DNA of 64,000 nt from an uncultured Clostridia bacterium (GTDB taxonomy: Bacteria; Bacillota; Clostridia; Oscillospirales; Ruminococcaceae), in NCBI GenBank assembly GCA_947168885.1, contig CAMVNQ010000007.1, positions 62,001-126,000 of the forward strand, written 5' to 3'. Shown piece by piece: positions 39,733 to 49,825 of this stretch. The notes under the pieces were generated by a model. It did not search any database and had not been told where the DNA came from. It saw only the letters and a list, made by a program, of their open reading frames with translations. Every line of letters starts with the position of its first letter. Within the stretch, counting starts at the first letter, position 1. The position numbers and the translations under genes are program-made.

Positions 39733-40209
39733 ATGAAAGTTTTGTCAATAATCCTTAAAATAGTCGAAACCGGTATAGTCTGTATCTGGGGCGTGATCGT
39801 CGGAATCCTCTTTCCCGTATGCATTATGGCGTTCGGTGCGGAGATAGTTCCTTCGGATATAGCCGCAAGAACGGATATTATGATAGTCTGGCTGTGCGTT
39901 GCGTTCATAGGTTATGTGCTTCCCGCCGCGTTCGTTTTAGGTAAGCATTACCGCCTGGCTGCGGCTTTCTCGGTTGCCGGACTTATCGGCGTTTTTGTGC
40001 TTGACGGAATGTTCGACGCGCTCTATGCTCACGTTGAGAACAGTTCAGGTCCCGATAACCTCTATCTTCCGCTGATTTTCGCGACACTTCTTGACATATT
40101 CATTCTTGCGGTCGAGGAAAGGGCGAATATCGCGAAACTTTTTGCCGACAGCAAGGCGAAAAAAGAAGAAAAAGCACCGTCTATACTTGCAGACGGCGAT
40201 GACAAGTGA
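39733..40209 (+). CDS. Membrane protein of unknown function
   Basis: Four predicted TM segments from the translation. Confidence 0.65.
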   Translation: MKVLSIILKIVETGIVCIWGVIVGILFPVCIMAFGAEIVPSDIAARTDIMIVWLCVAFIGYVLPAAFVLGKHYRLAAAFSVAGLIGVFVLDGMFDALYAHVENSSGPDNLYLPLIFATLLDIFILAVEERANIAKLFADSKAKKEEKAPSILADGDDK

Positions 40210-40233
40210 TGATCTTCAGAAAAGGAAAAAGAT

Positions 40234-40734
40234 ATGCAGGAAAACGAGAAAAAAAAGAAGAAATTCAGGCTTCCGCACTGGCTTCCGTTCGTGCTTTCAC
40301 TAATGGGTGTTGCGGCGCTTATGATATTGTACGTAATGTTCATAGCGAACTGGCTCGGAAACTCTGTCTCGCCGCAGGAGAAGCTCACCGAGTTCGCCGA
40401 GTATGCGAAGTCCGTCAAAAGCGATATTATCGCGCTTTCGGAGTTTGAGACCGCGAAGTATGGAGCCGAAGACCGGTTAACCTATTTCATAACCAAGAAC
40501 GGCGATGAACAGAAGCTCAGAGATGCTGTTTTTGTTGACGGCGCATATAACGCCGAGTCTTATTTCAGCGCTTTGACGGGGAACCGTTGTTCACGTTACT
40601 ACTACACATGGTACGACCTCGAGTGTCTGATCATCTGTGACAGCGGAGGAGCTGTTCACACCGACGGTTCGCAGTACACAGCGGATATAGGAGACGGTGT
40701 CACGGCGGCTATCCGAGGTTATGAGAAGGAATAA
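40234..40734 (+). CDS. Membrane-anchored protein of unknown function
   Basis: Lys-rich N-terminus, one TM, then extracytoplasmic region. Confidence 0.65.
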   Translation: MQENEKKKKKFRLPHWLPFVLSLMGVAALMILYVMFIANWLGNSVSPQEKLTEFAEYAKSVKSDIIALSEFETAKYGAEDRLTYFITKNGDEQKLRDAVFVDGAYNAESYFSALTGNRCSRYYYTWYDLECLIICDSGGAVHTDGSQYTADIGDGVTAAIRGYEKE

Positions 40735-40785
40735 TTGCCGACAGTTACAGGGCCGTGTATCTGCGGCGGAAAAAGGAGGGCTATC

Positions 40786-41574
40786 ATGGCACTTATACAG
40801 GACGAAGTCAGATTTCATCTGCGGATAAAAACAGGCGATGTCGGAAGGTATGTCATTCTTCCGGGCGACCCGGGAAGAGTCCCGAAGATAGCCGCGCTGC
40901 TCGATGATGCCGTTCAGGTGGCACAGAACCGTGAATACAACATCTACACCGGTTCGTTGAACGGCGAAAAGGTCAGCGTCTGCTCAACCGGTATAGGCGG
41001 TCCCTCCGCGGCGATAGCTGTCGAAGAGCTGATAATGAGCGGCTCCGACACATTTATCCGCATAGGAACGAGCGGCGGTATGGATATGAAGGTCATAGGC
41101 GGCGACCTCGTTGTCGCGAGCGGTTCGATAAGAAGCGAGGGAACGAGCAGGGAATACCTTCCGATAGAATACCCCGCCGTGCCGGATTTCGACGTTATGT
41201 GTGCGCTGAAACAGGCGGGTGACGCGCTCTCCTCAGACGAGGACGGAAACCGCTGTCATGTCGGCGTTGTACACTGCAAGGACAGTTTCTACGGTGAGAT
41301 CGACCCGAACGGAGTTCCGGCTTTTGCGACTTTAGCTCCCGCGTGGGAAGCTTATGTGCGCGCAGGCTGCCTTACGAGCGAAATGGAATCCGCGGCGCTG
41401 TTCGCTGTTGCGGAAGCAAGACACGTCCGTGCCGGAGCGGTGTTCACTGCGCTCTGGAATGTGGAACGCTCGAAGAAGGGACTTCCGGATAAGGTCTGCG
41501 AATCGTCCGAGCGTGCGATAAAATGTTCTGTTGAAGCAATAAAAATTCTGATAGAAAAAGACAGAAAAGGTTAA
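40786..41574 (+). CDS. Nucleoside phosphorylase (uridine phosphorylase-like)
   Basis: GRYVILPGDPGRVPKIA; FIRIGTSGGMDMKV; EMESAALFAVAEARHVRAGAVF. Confidence 0.9.
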   Translation: MALIQDEVRFHLRIKTGDVGRYVILPGDPGRVPKIAALLDDAVQVAQNREYNIYTGSLNGEKVSVCSTGIGGPSAAIAVEELIMSGSDTFIRIGTSGGMDMKVIGGDLVVASGSIRSEGTSREYLPIEYPAVPDFDVMCALKQAGDALSSDEDGNRCHVGVVHCKDSFYGEIDPNGVPAFATLAPAWEAYVRAGCLTSEMESAALFAVAEARHVRAGAVFTALWNVERSKKGLPDKVCESSERAIKCSVEAIKILIEKDRKG

Positions 41575-41658
41575 GATTTCTGCTTATATCCGTTATCTTT
41601 CCGCGCATAATATCTTTTGCGGACATACCGCAAGTTTATATGAACGGAGAGATGAGAA

Positions 41659-41826
41659 ATGAGTACAGAACGCGCAAACAAATGTATAGCCTGCTCGGTG
41701 ACGAACTGCACACATCACTGCTGTGACAGCGATTTCTGCAGTCTTGACAGGATACAGGTCGGCACACACGAGACAGACCCCACGGTCGATCAGTGTACAG
41801 ACTGTCAGTCATTCAAGATGAAATAA
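41659..41826 (+). CDS. DUF1540-like Cys-rich small protein
   Basis: Reads MSTERANKCIACSVTNCTHHCCDSDFCSLDRIQVGTHETDPTVDQCTDCQSFKMK; 55 aa, below track cutoff. Confidence 0.8.
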   Translation: MSTERANKCIACSVTNCTHHCCDSDFCSLDRIQVGTHETDPTVDQCTDCQSFKMK

Positions 41827-41840
41827 AATTACTATTATAA

Positions 41841-41872
41841 TATTATCCCCTGTCGTTTGGCAGGGGATAATA
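41841..41872. other. Stem-loop
   Basis: TATTATCCCCTG-N8-CAGGGGATAATA, 12-bp perfect arms. Confidence 0.6.
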
Positions 41873-41994
41873 ATTTGGAACACTATTTTTAGTAATGTAA
41901 CCGTTTGGAACAAGATATTTTACTCTTTCGTCAGTATCTAACAACCCAAAAGAGATTTATTTGTTATTATTACACAGAAGATTTTTAAATTATC

Positions 41995-42023
41995 TTGACA
42001 TTTCGGTAGTTTTGCGATATAAT
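41995..42023 (+). promoter_or_regulatory. Consensus promoter of the EAL gene
   Basis: TTGACA-N17-TATAAT. Confidence 0.8.
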
Positions 42024-42146
42024 GTACTTGGGTTATGGTAAACGTTACCGCGTTTTTGACCACAGATTACATAACAATGACGGGTTTGACCCGTATCATC
42101 AATTTCGTCCGCTTGACGCAAACGCGGCTGCGGCGAAGGAACGGAA

Positions 42147-44462
42147 GTGCCGGCGATGAAAAAAAGTAACAGTTCGCAGATATTATTCGGTGTAAGGTGT
42201 GTTCTTATTGCGCTCGTTCTTCTTTCTATCTCCGGCTCATTCATATACAATTATATTACCCAGGGAAGCATATCTCTGATAGACCTCGCAATACGCGCAG
42301 TCGGTCTTGCCTGTGGAATTGCTGTCCTGTTCTTTGAGATCAAGACGTATATGAAGCTCTATAACGAGGGTGTCCGCGAAATATACAGAGAACAGAATGT
42401 TGAGCTCGACAAGCTCGATAAGTTCAAGCAGCTCGTCAACAAGAATGAGTTCGTTTATAACTTTCAGCCTATCGTAAACGCCCGGAACGGTGAGATATTC
42501 GCTTATGAAGTGCTTATGCGCACCGCCGATGAGATAGGTTTGAAGCCGCTTGAGGTGCTGAAGTACGCAGAGATCAGCAATATGCTGTATAACGTCGAAA
42601 GAAGCACATTCTTCAACGTTCTCAAATACTATAAAGACCACCTTTCCGATTTCGGAGACAAGAAGATTTTTATCAACAGCATACCGAGCGTTATACTGCC
42701 GGATTCCGAGCTTTCAAAGCTCCAGAGCCTGTACGCCGACATCTCGGAAAATGTCGTTGTAGAAATACTCGAAAACGACGATGATGATGACAACACGATC
42801 GCAGCGTTCGATAACCTCCGTAACATACTCAACTGCAATATAGCGGTCGATGACTACGGAAGCGGCTACTCGAACGATATGAAGGTGCTCAACAACAACC
42901 CGAACTTCATAAAGATCGATATGTCGCTTATAACTTCGATAGATACCGACTCGAAGAAGCAGCTCCTCGTATCCAACCTGATAAAGTTCGGTAAGAAGTA
43001 CAACATCAAGATACTTGCCGAAGGTGTTGAAACGAAGGAAGAACTCGCGAAGGTGATCGAGCTCGGAGTTGATCTGATACAGGGCTTCTATACGGCGAAA
43101 CCGTCCAAGGATGTTGTGAGCGGCATCGACGAAAATATCAGGGAATTCATTTCCGAGGAGAATATACGCCTTTCAAAGCTCAATAAAGAGAACCGCTTCT
43201 ATGAGGCTTATGAGGGCGAGATCATCAACCTGTTCAATCTTTCCCTTGAAAAGTTCGCGGGAGTTTATGTCCCGAGCGGAACTGTTCGTTTCCTCGGTAC
43301 CAAGACCAATATCGTCGATATGGTCATAAGGACTGCCGACGGCTCCGACACCATGCTCATTTTTGAGAACGTAAACATAAAGGGTGCTACCGAGACTACG
43401 GTTCAGGTCGGCAACAACGCTAAAGCCACAGTAGTACTTGAAGGCGATAATACATTCAACAAAGAGGGTATTTACGTTCCGCCGACATCGGTACTTACGA
43501 TTACAGGCGACGGTAACCTTAACATCAAGAATAACCGCAACGGCGGCGTAGGCATAGGCTCTAACTTCGAGAAGCCTTACGGTACTATCATCATTGATAC
43601 GCAGGGCTCAGTTACCGTCGATTCTTCCGGCGACAAGATAGTCTGCATAGGCGGCGGAGAAAACGGTTCCGGCTCACAGATCAGGATTCTGAACGGAAAT
43701 ATCCACGTTACTGCACGCGGCATTTACGCGGTTGGTGTGGGAAGCGCGACCGGAGATACGGATATATGCATTGAGCGTGGAGAGCTCCATTCTCAGTGTA
43801 TCGCGAACGAAGCCGTATCTGTCGGTTCAATGTTCGGAACGATCAATATCCGTATAAGCGGCTACCTTGATCTTGTAACTGACGGTGAGCGTGCAACGGG
43901 TATCGGCGTTCTCAACGGCGGAAGCGGTGCTGTCGAAATATCCGGCGGCGAGACCAATTCCGTTATCCACGGTGACATCGGAACGGCGGTCGGCTCTCTT
44001 GGCGGAAGGGTAGATGTCAACCTTATCGGCGGAAGAGTTCACGCTCATTCCGAGGGTACAAGAGTATGCGGCATAGGCGCGCTCGATGCGGGCGGTACCG
44101 TTCATATTTCCGGCGGCGTAGTAATTACCGGTGTCAAGTCCGCTGAACCTATATGGATAGGAAGCGCGGAGAAGAAGCCGATAATTACCGGCGGAAATGT
44201 AATTCTCGATAACAACGGCTCGATAACCGCGGTAAATTCTGCGGGCGAGGAACTTGTTCTCTATCGTATGAAGGGTGCTCCGTCATACAACGAGAATATC
44301 ACTACCATAGAAGGAAGCTACACTTACCGCGCACAGCGCGACGAACGCTCCGGCGAACTGTGTGTGTACGTCCCGGAACGCGTGCGTGAGCGCATAGCCC
44401 GTAATATGGCAATGAATACAGAGGCTCAGAATAATAACAGTTTTCAGATGATGAGCGGCTGA
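42147..44462 (+). CDS. Membrane EAL-domain (c-di-GMP phosphodiesterase) protein with C-terminal beta-helix-like repeat domain
   Basis: Two N-terminal TMs; FAYEVLMR, VDDYGSGYSN, KIDMSLI, AEGVETKEEL, QGFYTAKP; Gly-rich repeats from ~residue 380. Confidence 0.88.
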   Translation: MPAMKKSNSSQILFGVRCVLIALVLLSISGSFIYNYITQGSISLIDLAIRAVGLACGIAVLFFEIKTYMKLYNEGVREIYREQNVELDKLDKFKQLVNKNEFVYNFQPIVNARNGEIFAYEVLMRTADEIGLKPLEVLKYAEISNMLYNVERSTFFNVLKYYKDHLSDFGDKKIFINSIPSVILPDSELSKLQSLYADISENVVVEILENDDDDDNTIAAFDNLRNILNCNIAVDDYGSGYSNDMKVLNNNPNFIKIDMSLITSIDTDSKKQLLVSNLIKFGKKYNIKILAEGVETKEELAKVIELGVDLIQGFYTAKPSKDVVSGIDENIREFISEENIRLSKLNKENRFYEAYEGEIINLFNLSLEKFAGVYVPSGTVRFLGTKTNIVDMVIRTADGSDTMLIFENVNIKGATETTVQVGNNAKATVVLEGDNTFNKEGIYVPPTSVLTITGDGNLNIKNNRNGGVGIGSNFEKPYGTIIIDTQGSVTVDSSGDKIVCIGGGENGSGSQIRILNGNIHVTARGIYAVGVGSATGDTDICIERGELHSQCIANEAVSVGSMFGTINIRISGYLDLVTDGERATGIGVLNGGSGAVEISGGETNSVIHGDIGTAVGSLGGRVDVNLIGGRVHAHSEGTRVCGIGALDAGGTVHISGGVVITGVKSAEPIWIGSAEKKPIITGGNVILDNNGSITAVNSAGEELVLYRMKGAPSYNENITTIEGSYTYRAQRDERSGELCVYVPERVRERIARNMAMNTEAQNNNSFQMMSG

Positions 44463-44474
44463 TGACAAAAAATA

Positions 44475-44510
44475 ACCGCCTTCGGGAAGTGTGAACCGAA
44501 GGCGGTTTTA
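44475..44510. terminator. Terminator after the EAL gene
   Basis: AACCGCCTTCGG...CCGAAGGCGGTTTT. Confidence 0.88.
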
Positions 44511-44515
44511 TTATG

Positions 44516-44534
44516 GGTTTTTAGAGGTTCCCTT
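44516..44534. repeat. Solo terminus of the MITE-like element
   Basis: GGGTTTTTAGAGGTTCCCT is the exact reverse complement of 36747-36765. Confidence 0.75.
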
Positions 44535-44539
44535 ATGTT

Positions 44540-45898
44540 TCAGTTTTTCAGGCTCTGGAGTGGAGCAGGGATGTGTCCGCCGCGGCTTATAAACTTCGCA
44601 GGGGAGAATCTGTTGACCGGCATTACCGGACCGCTTCCGAACAGACCGCCGAATTCAAGCGTTTCGCCCTCTTTCATTCCAATAGCGGGGATAACACGGA
44701 CAGCGGTCGTTTTGCTGTTTACCATGCCTATTGCCGCTTCATCGGCGATGATAGCGGAGATGACATCATCCGGAGTATCGCCCGGAATTACGATCATATC
44801 GAGACCAACGGAGCATACCGCTGTCATGGCTTCAAGCTTTTCAAGCCGCAGCGAACCCGCATTCACCGCGTCTATCATACCTGCGTCCTCCGAAACCGGG
44901 ATAAATGCGCCCGAAAGTCCGCCTACGCGTGAGGAAGCCATTACGCCGCCCTTCTTTACCGCGTCGTTGAGCAGAGCGAGTGCGGCTGTTGTTCCGTAGG
45001 CACCGCAGCTTTCAAGTCCGATCTCTTCGAGGATGTGGGCTACCGAGTCGCCGACCGCGGGAGTGGGTGCAAGCGACAGATCAACGATACCGAACGGAAC
45101 GCCGAGTATCTTGCTTGCTTCTGTGCCGACGAGCTGACCCATGCGAGTTACCTTAAATGCAGTCTTCTTGATCGTATCTGCGATCTCGTCTATCGTCGCG
45201 TCAGGCATTTTTGCGATAGCGGCTCTTACAACGCCGGGTCCGCTTACGCCGACATTTATAACGCAGTCCGCTTCACCGACACCGTGGAAAGCGCCCGCCA
45301 TGAACGGGTTATCCTCGACCGCATTGCAGAACACGACTATCTTTGCTGCGCCGAAGCAGTGGTCTTTGGCAGTAGCTTCGCTTGCCTGCTTTATGATCTT
45401 ACCCATAAGTGCGACGGCGTTCATATTGATACCGGCGCGTGTCGAACCGACGTTTACGGACGAGCAAACTTTCGTGGTCGTTGAAAGAGCTTCGGGAATG
45501 CTTTCGATGAGTTCTTTGTCACCTGCGGAGAAGCCCTTGTGTACAAGTGCCGAGTAACCGCCGACATAATTTACGCCGGTCTCGTCGGCTACCTTCTGGA
45601 GCGTCTGAGCGAACTTCACGGGGCTGCCTTTAGTTGCCGCCGCGAGCATAGCTATCGGAGTAACGGAAAGGCGCTTGTTGATGATCGGGATACCGTAGCG
45701 CTTTTCGATGTCTTCGCCGGTCTTTACATGGTTGCAGGCAAGACGCATCATCTTGTCATAGACTTTGGTGCACGCCTTGTCTATGTCGCTGTCGATACAG
45801 TCGAGAAGGCTGATACCCATGGTTATTGTACGGATATCGAGGTTTTCCTCCTGTATCATCTTTATCGTTTCGAGAATATCATTTGAATTTAAAATCAT
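44540..45898 (-). CDS. PFL/UPF0210 family protein (DUF711)
   Basis: [50 protein letters not shown]. Confidence 0.9.
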   Translation of the reverse strand: MILNSNDILETIKMIQEENLDIRTITMGISLLDCIDSDIDKACTKVYDKMMRLACNHVKTGEDIEKRYGIPIINKRLSVTPIAMLAAATKGSPVKFAQTLQKVADETGVNYVGGYSALVHKGFSAGDKELIESIPEALSTTTKVCSSVNVGSTRAGINMNAVALMGKIIKQASEATAKDHCFGAAKIVVFCNAVEDNPFMAGAFHGVGEADCVINVGVSGPGVVRAAIAKMPDATIDEIADTIKKTAFKVTRMGQLVGTEASKILGVPFGIVDLSLAPTPAVGDSVAHILEEIGLESCGAYGTTAALALLNDAVKKGGVMASSRVGGLSGAFIPVSEDAGMIDAVNAGSLRLEKLEAMTAVCSVGLDMIVIPGDTPDDVISAIIADEAAIGMVNSKTTAVRVIPAIGMKEGETLEFGGLFGSGPVMPVNRFSPAKFISRGGHIPAPLQSLKN

Positions 45899-45969
45899 TT
45901 CTGTATGATCCCTTTACTTTGTTTTTGATTTTGTCCCTTTCACCGCATGAGGCGGTGTAAAGAACACGG

Positions 45970-46239
45970 TCATATACGGTGCATAGCATTGAATATGTCT
46001 TCGTGCATAACGTGGATCTGAAGACCCATTTCCTCGCCGGCTTTGGTAAGCTTATCCGCAAGCTCGGTGTAGTGATCCTCGCACTTCGTGATGTCGATAA
46101 GCATCGTCATAGCAAAAAGGTCCTGCATTATCGTCTGTGTAACGTCCATGACGTTCGCGTTCGCTTCCGCACATATCGTGCATATCTTCGCAAGGATACC
46201 TACCGTGTCCTTGCCTATTACCGCAACTACTGCTCTCAT
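45970..46239 (-). CDS. ACT domain protein (UPF0237)
   Basis: MRAVVAVIGKDTVGILAKICTICAEANANVMDVTQTIMQDLFAMTMLID; next to the UPF0210 gene. Confidence 0.92.
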   Translation of the reverse strand: MRAVVAVIGKDTVGILAKICTICAEANANVMDVTQTIMQDLFAMTMLIDITKCEDHYTELADKLTKAGEEMGLQIHVMHEDIFNAMHRI

Positions 46240-46412
46240 ACTGTTATTTCCTTTCGTTCGGGATTTTTCTGTTTCTGCGGGGATAAAGACCGGCTTTATC
46301 TGCTGTATGCATTCGCTTTGCTGTCGGCAGGTGAAATGCGGCAGTCCTGACCCGCAAATTACAATTACAGCAATTATTATACTATATTTTTTCAAAAAAG
46401 TAAAGATTTTTA

Positions 46413-46441
46413 TGGACAAAATTTGAAAAATATAGTATAAT
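46413..46441 (+). promoter_or_regulatory. Promoter
   Basis: TGGACA-N17-TATAAT. Confidence 0.6.
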
Positions 46442-46476
46442 AGACATAATGGTTTATGAAATGGCGGTGAGAAGAG

Positions 46477-47283
46477 TTGATACCCTTTGATCTTCATACG
46501 CACTGCACTCTGTCTTTTGACGGTAAAAGCAGCGCGGAGGATATGGTAAGGCGAGCCGCAGAGCTCGGGGTAAAGCATTACGCCCTTACCGACCACGTTG
46601 ATCTCGGTGACCATGCTGACCCCGATTTTGACCTCGAAGCCACGGTAAGCGGCGCGAAAAAGCTGCTCCCCGCGCTGCGGGAAAAGTACGCGGACAGCAT
46701 AGACCTGCTGTACGGTGTCGAGCTCGGACAGTTCGTCCACGCGCCGGAGCTTGCGAAAAAGCTGCTCTCGGAGAACGATTATGACTTCGTTATCGGCTCA
46801 ACGCACAATATCCGCGGATATGATGATTTCTATTTCCTCGATTATAAAGAATATGACCCGTTCAGGCTTCTCGGAACGTATTTCGACGAGCTTCTTGAAA
46901 GCGCCGAGACAGCGGATTTCGACGTTATGGGGCATATCACCTACCCGCTGCGCTATATCACCGGCGATTTCGGCATAAATGTCGATCTTTCGCAGTACGC
47001 ACCCATAATCGACGAGATTCTGCGTGCTCTTATAAAACGCGGCAGGGGCATAGAGATAAACACGTCCGGACTTCGCCAGAAGTTCGGAAGGATATTCCCC
47101 GACGAGTGGATAGTAAAGCGTTACCGCGAGCTTGGCGGCTTGATACTCACGATAGGCTCCGATGCGCACTGCACCGACGATCTCGGAAAGGGAATAGACG
47201 AGGGTATAGCGGTGGCGAAGGCTGCCGGTTTTGACAGGATAGCAATATTCAAATACAGAAAGCCAACATTTATCAGAATATAG
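46477..47283 (+). CDS. HisJ-family histidinol-phosphatase-like PHP protein
   Basis: FDLHTHCTLSFDGKSSAEDM; ALTDHVDL; TIGSDAHCTDDLG. Confidence 0.88.
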   Translation: MIPFDLHTHCTLSFDGKSSAEDMVRRAAELGVKHYALTDHVDLGDHADPDFDLEATVSGAKKLLPALREKYADSIDLLYGVELGQFVHAPELAKKLLSENDYDFVIGSTHNIRGYDDFYFLDYKEYDPFRLLGTYFDELLESAETADFDVMGHITYPLRYITGDFGINVDLSQYAPIIDEILRALIKRGRGIEINTSGLRQKFGRIFPDEWIVKRYRELGGLILTIGSDAHCTDDLGKGIDEGIAVAKAAGFDRIAIFKYRKPTFIRI

Positions 47284-47298
47284 AAAGGAAGAATAACT

Positions 47299-47778
47299 AT
47301 GAACAAGCTTGTTGAACTTTTAAGAAAAAACGCGCGGCTTACGAACGACGAGCTCGCGGTGATGCTCGGCAAGACGCCCGCAGAGATCGAGAAGGAGATA
47401 ACCGACCTTGAAAATCAGGGTCTCGTTATCGGCTATTCAGCCGTAATCAACGAGGAAGAAGCTGACCGCAACTGCGTGACAGCGTTCATCGAGATCAAGG
47501 TTACTCCGCTCGCAGAACACGGCTACAATGAGATAGCAACTATGCTCGCGCAGTACAAGGAGGTCGATTCCGTCTATCTGATGAGCGGTTCTTTCGACCT
47601 GTCGGTCACTATCCGCGGCACCAACCTCCGTGAAGTCGCACTTTTTGTCTCTGATAAGCTCGCGCCTATCGAGGGCGTCCTCTCGACGACCACGCACTTC
47701 ATACTCCGCCGCTACAAGGAGAAGGGAATTGAGTTCCCGCTTGTCGAGGACGACGAAAGGGGTATGGTGGGTCCGTGA
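47299..47778 (+). CDS. Lrp/AsnC-family transcriptional regulator
   Basis: N-terminal wHTH, C-terminal RAM domain VYLMSGSFDLSVTIRG. Confidence 0.9.
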   Translation: MNKLVELLRKNARLTNDELAVMLGKTPAEIEKEITDLENQGLVIGYSAVINEEEADRNCVTAFIEIKVTPLAEHGYNEIATMLAQYKEVDSVYLMSGSFDLSVTIRGTNLREVALFVSDKLAPIEGVLSTTTHFILRRYKEKGIEFPLVEDDERGMVGP

Positions 47779-48950
47779 TGAACTACGAAGAAATACTTTC
47801 AAAGAAAACTCAGGCGATAAAGTTCTCCGGTATCCGTAAGTTTTTCGATATTGCCGCTTCCGTAAAGGACGTTATCAGCCTTTCCGTCGGTGAGCCCGAT
47901 TTCAAGACCCCGTTCATTATCCGAAAGGAAGCTATACGCACTCTTGAAAAGGGTAAGACCGCCTATACCTCGAATGCCGGTCTCGATACGCTGAGAGGCG
48001 CTATTGCCGGCTATCTGAACGAGACTATCGGCGTCGAGTACGACCCGAAGCATGAGATCATCGTGACTGTCGGTGGCTCGGAGGCTATCGACGCGGCATT
48101 CCGTGCTATCCTCGATCCGGGCGACGAAGTCCTTGTATGTGAGCCGAGCTTTGTATGCTATGACCCGCTTATCCGTCTTGCGGACGGTATTCCCGTACCT
48201 ATCGAGACGAAACAGGAGGATAAGTTCAAACTCACACCCGAGCTGCTTCTCGCGAAGATTACACCAAAAACGAAGGTGCTCGTTCTGCCTTTCCCGAATA
48301 ACCCCACCGGTGCGGTAATGCGCAGGGACGACCTTGAAAAGATTGCGGAAGTGCTTCGTGACAAGAACATCATCGTTCTTTCCGACGAGATATATTCCGA
48401 GCTGACATACGGCGATGTGAAGCACGTTTCCATTTCCGAGCTCGACGGTATGCGCGAGCGCACTATCGTAATAAACGGCTTCTCGAAGGCTTTCGCAATG
48501 ACGGGCTGGAGACTCGGCTTTGCCGCAGGTCCCGCGCCGATAATCACACAGATGCTCAAGATACACCAGTACGGCATCATGAGTGCTCCGACAGTGAGCC
48601 AGTATGCCGCAGTGACCGCGCTTCGTGAATGTCGTGAGGACATCGACTATATGGTCGGCGAGTATGATATGCGCAGAAAGCTCATCGTCAACGGCTTCAA
48701 CGAAATGGGACTTGAATGCTTCGAGCCCGAGGGCGCGTTCTACGTTTTCCCGTGTATCAAGTCCACCGGACTTTCATCACAGGAGTTCTGCCTGAAGCTC
48801 ATTGAGCAGAAGAAAGTCGCTGTCGTACCGGGCGATGCGTTCGGTGAGTGCGGTGAGGGCTATATCCGCGTAAGCTATGCGTATTCTATAAACCATATAC
48901 TGCTCGCGCTGAAGCGTATCAAGGAGTTCATAAATGAGCTTGACCGTTAA
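47778..48950 (+). CDS. Class I/II aminotransferase
   Basis: FPNNPTGAVM; VINGFSKAFAMTGWRLGFAAGP; overlaps Lrp gene. Confidence 0.95.
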   Translation: MNYEEILSKKTQAIKFSGIRKFFDIAASVKDVISLSVGEPDFKTPFIIRKEAIRTLEKGKTAYTSNAGLDTLRGAIAGYLNETIGVEYDPKHEIIVTVGGSEAIDAAFRAILDPGDEVLVCEPSFVCYDPLIRLADGIPVPIETKQEDKFKLTPELLLAKITPKTKVLVLPFPNNPTGAVMRRDDLEKIAEVLRDKNIIVLSDEIYSELTYGDVKHVSISELDGMRERTIVINGFSKAFAMTGWRLGFAAGPAPIITQMLKIHQYGIMSAPTVSQYAAVTALRECREDIDYMVGEYDMRRKLIVNGFNEMGLECFEPEGAFYVFPCIKSTGLSSQEFCLKLIEQKKVAVVPGDAFGECGEGYIRVSYAYSINHILLALKRIKEFINELDR

Positions 48951-49767
48951 AGCTTACGCGAAGATAAATCTCTGGCTCGACATAACAGGGCGGCGCAGCG
49001 ACGGCTATCACACGCTCAACACCGTCATGCGGCGCATAGACCTGTACGACGACGTAGTGATCACTACCCGCTCGGGAAGCGACATCACCGTTTCGTGCAG
49101 TTCCCCCGATATCCCGTCTGACGAGCGGAACATAGCCTATAAGGCGGCTGCCGCGTTCATTTCCGGCACGCAAAAGAACATAAGTGTGGATATACGCATA
49201 AATAAGCGCATCCCTGTCGGTGCGGGACTCGGCGGTTCAAGCGCTGACGGCGCGGCTGTGCTCATTGCGCTCAACGAACTGTACGGACGCAGGTTTGATA
49301 CCGAAGAACTCTGTCGTATAGGCGCGCGGCTCGGTGCAGACGTTCCTTTCTGCATAACAGGAGGAACAGCGCGCTGTACCGGTATAGGTGAAATAACAGA
49401 ACCCTTGACGTGTTCGGATTTCGCGGCTCTTATTGCCGTACCGCCTTTCGCGTGCCTTACGGCAAAGGCGTATAAGCAGTACGACGTGTCTCCGATACCG
49501 GAGAAGTCGGGATTTGACGCATACTGTAACAGCATCGGCAGCAGCCTTTCATCGCTTGCAGGCGGTGTGTACAACGTGTTCGAGACGCTTTATGACGACG
49601 ACAGGATAACCGCTCTCAAAGACAGCCTTATCGCTGCGGGAGCACTCGGTGCGTGCATGAGCGGGAGCGGCAGCGCGGTGTTCGGAATATTCCCCGATAT
49701 TGAAAGCGCGAAGTCTGCTTCGGAAAAGCTTGACTGCAAAACAAAATTCGCTGTCGAAGCAATTTAG
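48934..49767 (+). CDS. ispE: 4-diphosphocytidyl-2-C-methyl-D-erythritol kinase
   Basis: VKAYAKINLWLDITGRRSDGYH; IPVGAGLGGSSADGAA; GACMSGSGSAVFGIF. Confidence 0.96.
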   Translation: MSLTVKAYAKINLWLDITGRRSDGYHTLNTVMRRIDLYDDVVITTRSGSDITVSCSSPDIPSDERNIAYKAAAAFISGTQKNISVDIRINKRIPVGAGLGGSSADGAAVLIALNELYGRRFDTEELCRIGARLGADVPFCITGGTARCTGIGEITEPLTCSDFAALIAVPPFACLTAKAYKQYDVSPIPEKSGFDAYCNSIGSSLSSLAGGVYNVFETLYDDDRITALKDSLIAAGALGACMSGSGSAVFGIFPDIESAKSASEKLDCKTKFAVEAI

Positions 49768-49770
49768 GTA

Positions 49771-49799
49771 TTGCAATTTCTTTAGAGTTATGCTATAAT
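49771..49799 (+). promoter_or_regulatory. Promoter of the Asp23 gene
   Basis: TTGCAA-N17-TATAAT. Confidence 0.7.
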
Positions 49800-49825
49800 A
49801 ATTTTTTGTGCAGGAGGACTGTGTT

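Noticed and set aside
42030-42146. Possible c-di-GMP (GEMM-I) riboswitch in the EAL gene leader
   Set aside because: GACGCAAACGC superficially resembles the GACGCAAAGCC box, but the CACAGGGCAAACC segment and expected spacing are missing by eye. An Infernal scan would be decisive.
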